From Ruminococcaceae bacterium UBA6392 (GTDB lineage: Bacteria > Bacillota > Clostridia > Oscillospirales > Acutalibacteraceae): a stretch of 7,778 nucleotides of DNA. Positions 5,727-7,778 of this stretch are shown here, piece after piece; the first letter of the stretch is position 1, and the number at the start of each line of letters is the position of its first letter. The translations under genes and the position numbers were made by a program. The stretch spans positions 1 to 7,778 of the forward strand of contig DJQG01000127.1 of the NCBI GenBank assembly GCA_002438685.1, in the 5' to 3' direction. Under the pieces are notes generated by a model, which saw nothing but the letters and a program-made list of their open reading frames with translations, did no database searches and was not told where the DNA came from.

Positions 5727-7020
5727 CCATCTGAAAAACAAGCGCATAGTCCTGCTCGGCATGGGGCGCGAGGGTCACTCGACCTATAATTTTATCCGCC
5801 GCTATCTGCCCGAGCAGAAGCTCATTATCGCGGACGCAAAGCAGGTCGAGCTCGATAATGACCCGAATGTCGAGTTTGTCTGCGGGGACGGCTACCTCGG
5901 CGCGATAGACCGCGCGGATATTGTCATAAAGACCCCCGGCATTCCGCTCATCCATTTCAAGAGACCGCAGGGCGTTGAGATAACCTGCCAGACCGACCTT
6001 TTCCTGCGCTTCTCCGGCTTTACCTGCGTCGGCGTGACGGGCACGAAGGGCAAGACGACAACTTCTACTCTCATTTATTCCATGCTCCGCGCCGCCGGAA
6101 AAGAGGCGTGCCTGATAGGCAACATGGGCTATCCCGTCTTTGATAATATAGAGGACTGCGCGGGCGAAATAGCCGTTATCGAGATGTCCTCGCATCAGCT
6201 GGAGTTCACGACCTGCTCGCCGCATATCGCCGTTTTGACGAATATCTACCCCGAGCACCTCGACCACTACGACAGCTTCGAGTGCTATGTTGGCGCGAAG
6301 CTCAATATAGTCCGCAGCCAGAAGAAGGGCGATACATTTATATATAATGCGGATCAGGGGCTCGACGGCTTTTTTGACCTGAGCAAATATCCGGGCGAAG
6401 CGGTCGGAGTCAGCGTCCATACGCCGGACGCCGAGAAGTACCGCAACATAAACAGCCATCTTCTGGGCGAGCACAATATCCAGAACTGCATGTTCGCCGC
6501 CGAGGCCGCGAGACGGCTCGGTGTTTCGGACGAAGATATCATAAAAGCTCTCAAAAACTACGAGGGCATCGAGCACAGAATGGAATATTTCGCGACGGTC
6601 AAGGGCATAAAATTCGTCAACGACTGCATCGCGACCATTCCCCATTCAGTCATGTGCGCCGTCGAGGCTCTCGGCGATGTTGACACGCTGATTTTCGGCG
6701 GCATGGATCGCGGGCTCGACTATTCGGCGTTTGAAAAGGCGTTGGAGAAGAGCTGCATAAGAAATCTCATCTGCCTGCCCGATACGGGACACAAGATCGG
6801 CATGCACATGGCGCAGAACGGGAGCGAGAAGAAGATAATCATCTCGGAGGACATGGAGGACGCAGTGCGCGCGGCGATGAGCGTAACGCGCCCGGGCTGC
6901 ACCTGCCTGCTCTCGCCTGCCGCTTCGAGCTACAACAAATACAAGAATTTCGAGGAAAAGGGACGCCATTTCAAGAATATAGTGCGCCGCTATGCCGAGA
7001 TGGGCGGGGAGAAAGCATGA
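5707..7020 (+). CDS. murD2: UDP-N-acetylmuramoyl-L-alanine--L-glutamate ligase (MurD2-type Mur ligase)
   Basis: A cytoplasmic Mur ligase that joins glutamate to UDP-MurNAc-L-Ala using ATP. With MurL next door, the amino acid is expected to be L-Glu. The 437 residues fit MurD size. Domain 1 is a Rossmann-like UDP-binding part with VLLGMGREG (15-23) and TPGIP (76-80). Domain 2 has the P-loop VTGTKGKTTT (110-119), EMSSHQLE (159-166), the TNIYPEHLDHY stretch (178-188) and Lys198 in GAKLNI, the carbamylated lysine position. Domain 3 (about 290-437) has EHRMEY (289-294), NDCIAT (305-310), GGMDRG (331-336) and SPAASSYNKYKNFEEKG (403-419). Canonical D-Glu MurD has NDSKAT and usually a Lys where Arg335 stands, so the glutamate pocket differs. 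The ATG at 5707 has AGAGG 10 nt upstream; an in-frame TTG at 5701 lies only 4 nt from that site. It overlaps murL by 20 bp and the next gene by 4 bp. Mur ligase identity is very sure, L-Glu specificity is inferred. Confidence 0.9.
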   Translation: MYQQLINHLKNKRIVLLGMGREGHSTYNFIRRYLPEQKLIIADAKQVELDNDPNVEFVCGDGYLGAIDRADIVIKTPGIPLIHFKRPQGVEITCQTDLFLRFSGFTCVGVTGTKGKTTTSTLIYSMLRAAGKEACLIGNMGYPVFDNIEDCAGEIAVIEMSSHQLEFTTCSPHIAVLTNIYPEHLDHYDSFECYVGAKLNIVRSQKKGDTFIYNADQGLDGFFDLSKYPGEAVGVSVHTPDAEKYRNINSHLLGEHNIQNCMFAAEAARRLGVSDEDIIKALKNYEGIEHRMEYFATVKGIKFVNDCIATIPHSVMCAVEALGDVDTLIFGGMDRGLDYSAFEKALEKSCIRNLICLPDTGHKIGMHMAQNGSEKKIIISEDMEDAVRAAMSVTRPGCTCLLSPAASSYNKYKNFEEKGRHFKNIVRRYAEMGGEKA

Positions 7021-7523
7021 GAGATTTTCTGAGCGAAGAAAAGGGACTCTGCGCCAAGGTTGAATCCCTCTGCATGACCGACCCCGACTCCGCGCACGCG
7101 CTTATCGACAGCGTGATATCGGACTGCGGCGAAGCGAAATCCGACCGCGCGCAGTCCGCATCCGTTTCGCGCGTCTGCTGCCGCTTTCTGATGCACAGAA
7201 AGATGAAGAGCCGCCTTGTTGACACGCTCAAGACGGATGGCGGTCTGCAAAAGGCGATTTTCGGCGAGCTCAACACATATAAATACAGCCTCGTTTTCCT
7301 GTTCCGCCGGCTTATCCGCCTGAATGAAACGGAGCTGACAAAAGAGCTTCTGACCCTGCTCGAAAACAACCCCTACCGTGACGACAGCGCAAAAGATTAC
7401 TCCGACCGCTGGTCCCTGCGGTTCATAATCGACGAGGCTCTGCGTGCGCCGGACGATTATCTCGATTTGAGCGAAGAGAATAAGAATGTGATAGACGAAG
7501 TTAGAAAAGGATTGCCATGCTGA
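7017..7523 (+). CDS. Hypothetical protein, third gene of the murL-murD2 operon
   Basis: I do not recognise this 168-residue protein. Its ATG overlaps the murD2 stop (ATGA, 7017-7020), and GGGGAG lies just upstream, so it is very likely made by translational coupling. The composition suggests a soluble, mostly helical protein with no signal peptide or membrane segment. It is rich in Leu, Asp, Glu, Arg and Lys, with amphipathic stretches at about 62-118 and 131-165. It has six cysteines (12, 19, 37, 54, 55, 168) that form no recognisable metal motif. An aromatic, basic patch YKYSLVFLFRRLIR (88-101) is the most distinctive segment. Position suggests a role with the D-Glu pathway or simple co-expression, but nothing in the sequence shows which. 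No terminator is visible after it. Confidence 0.78.
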   Translation: MRDFLSEEKGLCAKVESLCMTDPDSAHALIDSVISDCGEAKSDRAQSASVSRVCCRFLMHRKMKSRLVDTLKTDGGLQKAIFGELNTYKYSLVFLFRRLIRLNETELTKELLTLLENNPYRDDSAKDYSDRWSLRFIIDEALRAPDDYLDLSEENKNVIDEVRKGLPC

Positions 7524-7742
7524 ACTACAGAAAAAAATAGAACCCGCAGATGATAAGCGAATCGCCAAAATAATCCGCGCTATTTGGAAAAGCTTCATCT
7601 GGATATCCCGGAACAGCGTATTTTGACCCCCGAGCTGTATCATCTGAAAGCCCTGTTCAGCCCTGTACGGCGCAATGAACCGATTTTATTCCTCAAAAGC
7701 TGTGATGGAGATAAATCTGGCTTTGTGTGTAATATTGCAGCT
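7517..7742 (+). pseudogene. Frameshifted remnant of a GNAT-like N-acetyltransferase gene
   Basis: An ATG at 7517, overlapping the previous gene, opens a frame that stops after seven codons (TAG at 7538-7540), just past a run of seven A (7531-7537). Shifting frame at that run gives IEPADDKRIAKIIRA (7537-7581). A second shift at about 7579-7581 gives YLEKLHLDIPEQR (7581-7619), and this frame stays open to the end of the window. Joined, these pieces read like the first 60-70 residues of a GNAT acetyltransferase (an RKIEPxD start, then IIRxxLEKxxLDIP and PELYHL). Homology seems to fade near 7740, where a GTAGGG repeat-like element begins. Two sequencing or assembly errors could also explain the shifts. 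The family call is from motif memory only. Confidence 0.55.
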
Positions 7743-7743
7743 T

Positions 7744-7778
7744 GTAGGGTGCGGCGACCTCGACGCACCGATGCCGCG
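7744..7778 (+). repeat. Possible dispersed GTAGGG repeat, cut by the window end
   Basis: GTAGGG (7744-7749) begins a GC-rich stretch able to form stems: GGTGCG (7748-7753) with CGCACC (7764-7769), or GCGGC (7751-7755) with GCCGC (7773-7777). It interrupts the acetyltransferase remnant. A similar GTAGGGGCGG word lies on the minus strand at 28-37. I recall elements of this look scattered between genes in Oscillospirales genomes, but the copy number cannot be judged here. Confidence 0.35.

Noticed and set aside
5662..6645. Long minus-strand open frame (327 codons)
   Set aside because: Antisense shadow of murD2, whose Mur ligase motifs are unmistakable; no recognisable domain of its own.
5707..7020. 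Ordinary D-Glu-adding MurD
   Set aside because: Not excluded by experiment, but the MurL neighbour and the NDCIAT and GGMDRG variants favour the L-Glu type.

Overview
The window looks like chromosomal DNA from a Gram-positive Clostridia-type bacterium, most likely an Oscillospirales/Ruminococcaceae-like gut anaerobe. This rests on gene content and signals, not on a search. The signals are strong GGAGG ribosome sites, consensus sigma-A type promoters, U-tailed hairpin terminators, a CD1247-type protein behind efp, and a Gram-positive style secreted lysozyme with LysM repeats. Base composition is moderately high in G+C, except for a visibly AT-richer esterase gene in the middle. I see no tRNA, rRNA, CRISPR array, transposase or phage gene.

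Left part (1-2461, all minus strand). Reading in the direction of transcription, a secreted GH25 lysozyme with three LysM repeats comes first. It is followed by efp (elongation factor P) with its own promoter, then a small acidic, cysteine-rich CD1247-type protein. A perfect 11-bp hairpin terminator closes the group. There is no terminator between the lysozyme gene and efp, so readthrough is possible.

Middle (2462-4300). A single-gene unit on the plus strand encodes an alpha/beta hydrolase (carbohydrate-esterase or acetyl-esterase type), with a TTGAAA-17-TATAAT promoter. It ends at a bidirectional terminator shared with the convergent mntP gene (manganese exporter). mntP has a consensus promoter and a long leader that reads as a yybP-ykoY manganese riboswitch. 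The 3' end of the riboswitch overlaps an intrinsic terminator, so it looks like a Mn-activated ON switch.

Right part (4258-7523, plus strand). This is the most interesting piece: a tightly coupled operon of murL, murD2 and an unknown gene. The first gene is a PP-loop family protein with the signature of MurL, the UDP-MurNAc-L-Ala-L-Glu epimerase. The second overlaps it by 20 bp and is a Mur ligase of the MurD2 type, which adds L-Glu instead of D-Glu. Together they make the alternative route to D-glutamate in peptidoglycan: MurD2 attaches L-Glu to UDP-MurNAc-L-Ala and MurL inverts it in place, bypassing glutamate racemase. A third gene overlaps murD2 by 4 bp and encodes an unrecognised, probably helical 168-residue protein.

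The right end (7517-7778) holds the frameshifted remains of what looks like a GNAT acetyltransferase gene. It runs into a GC-rich GTAGGG element, and a similar element lies at the left end of the window on the other strand.
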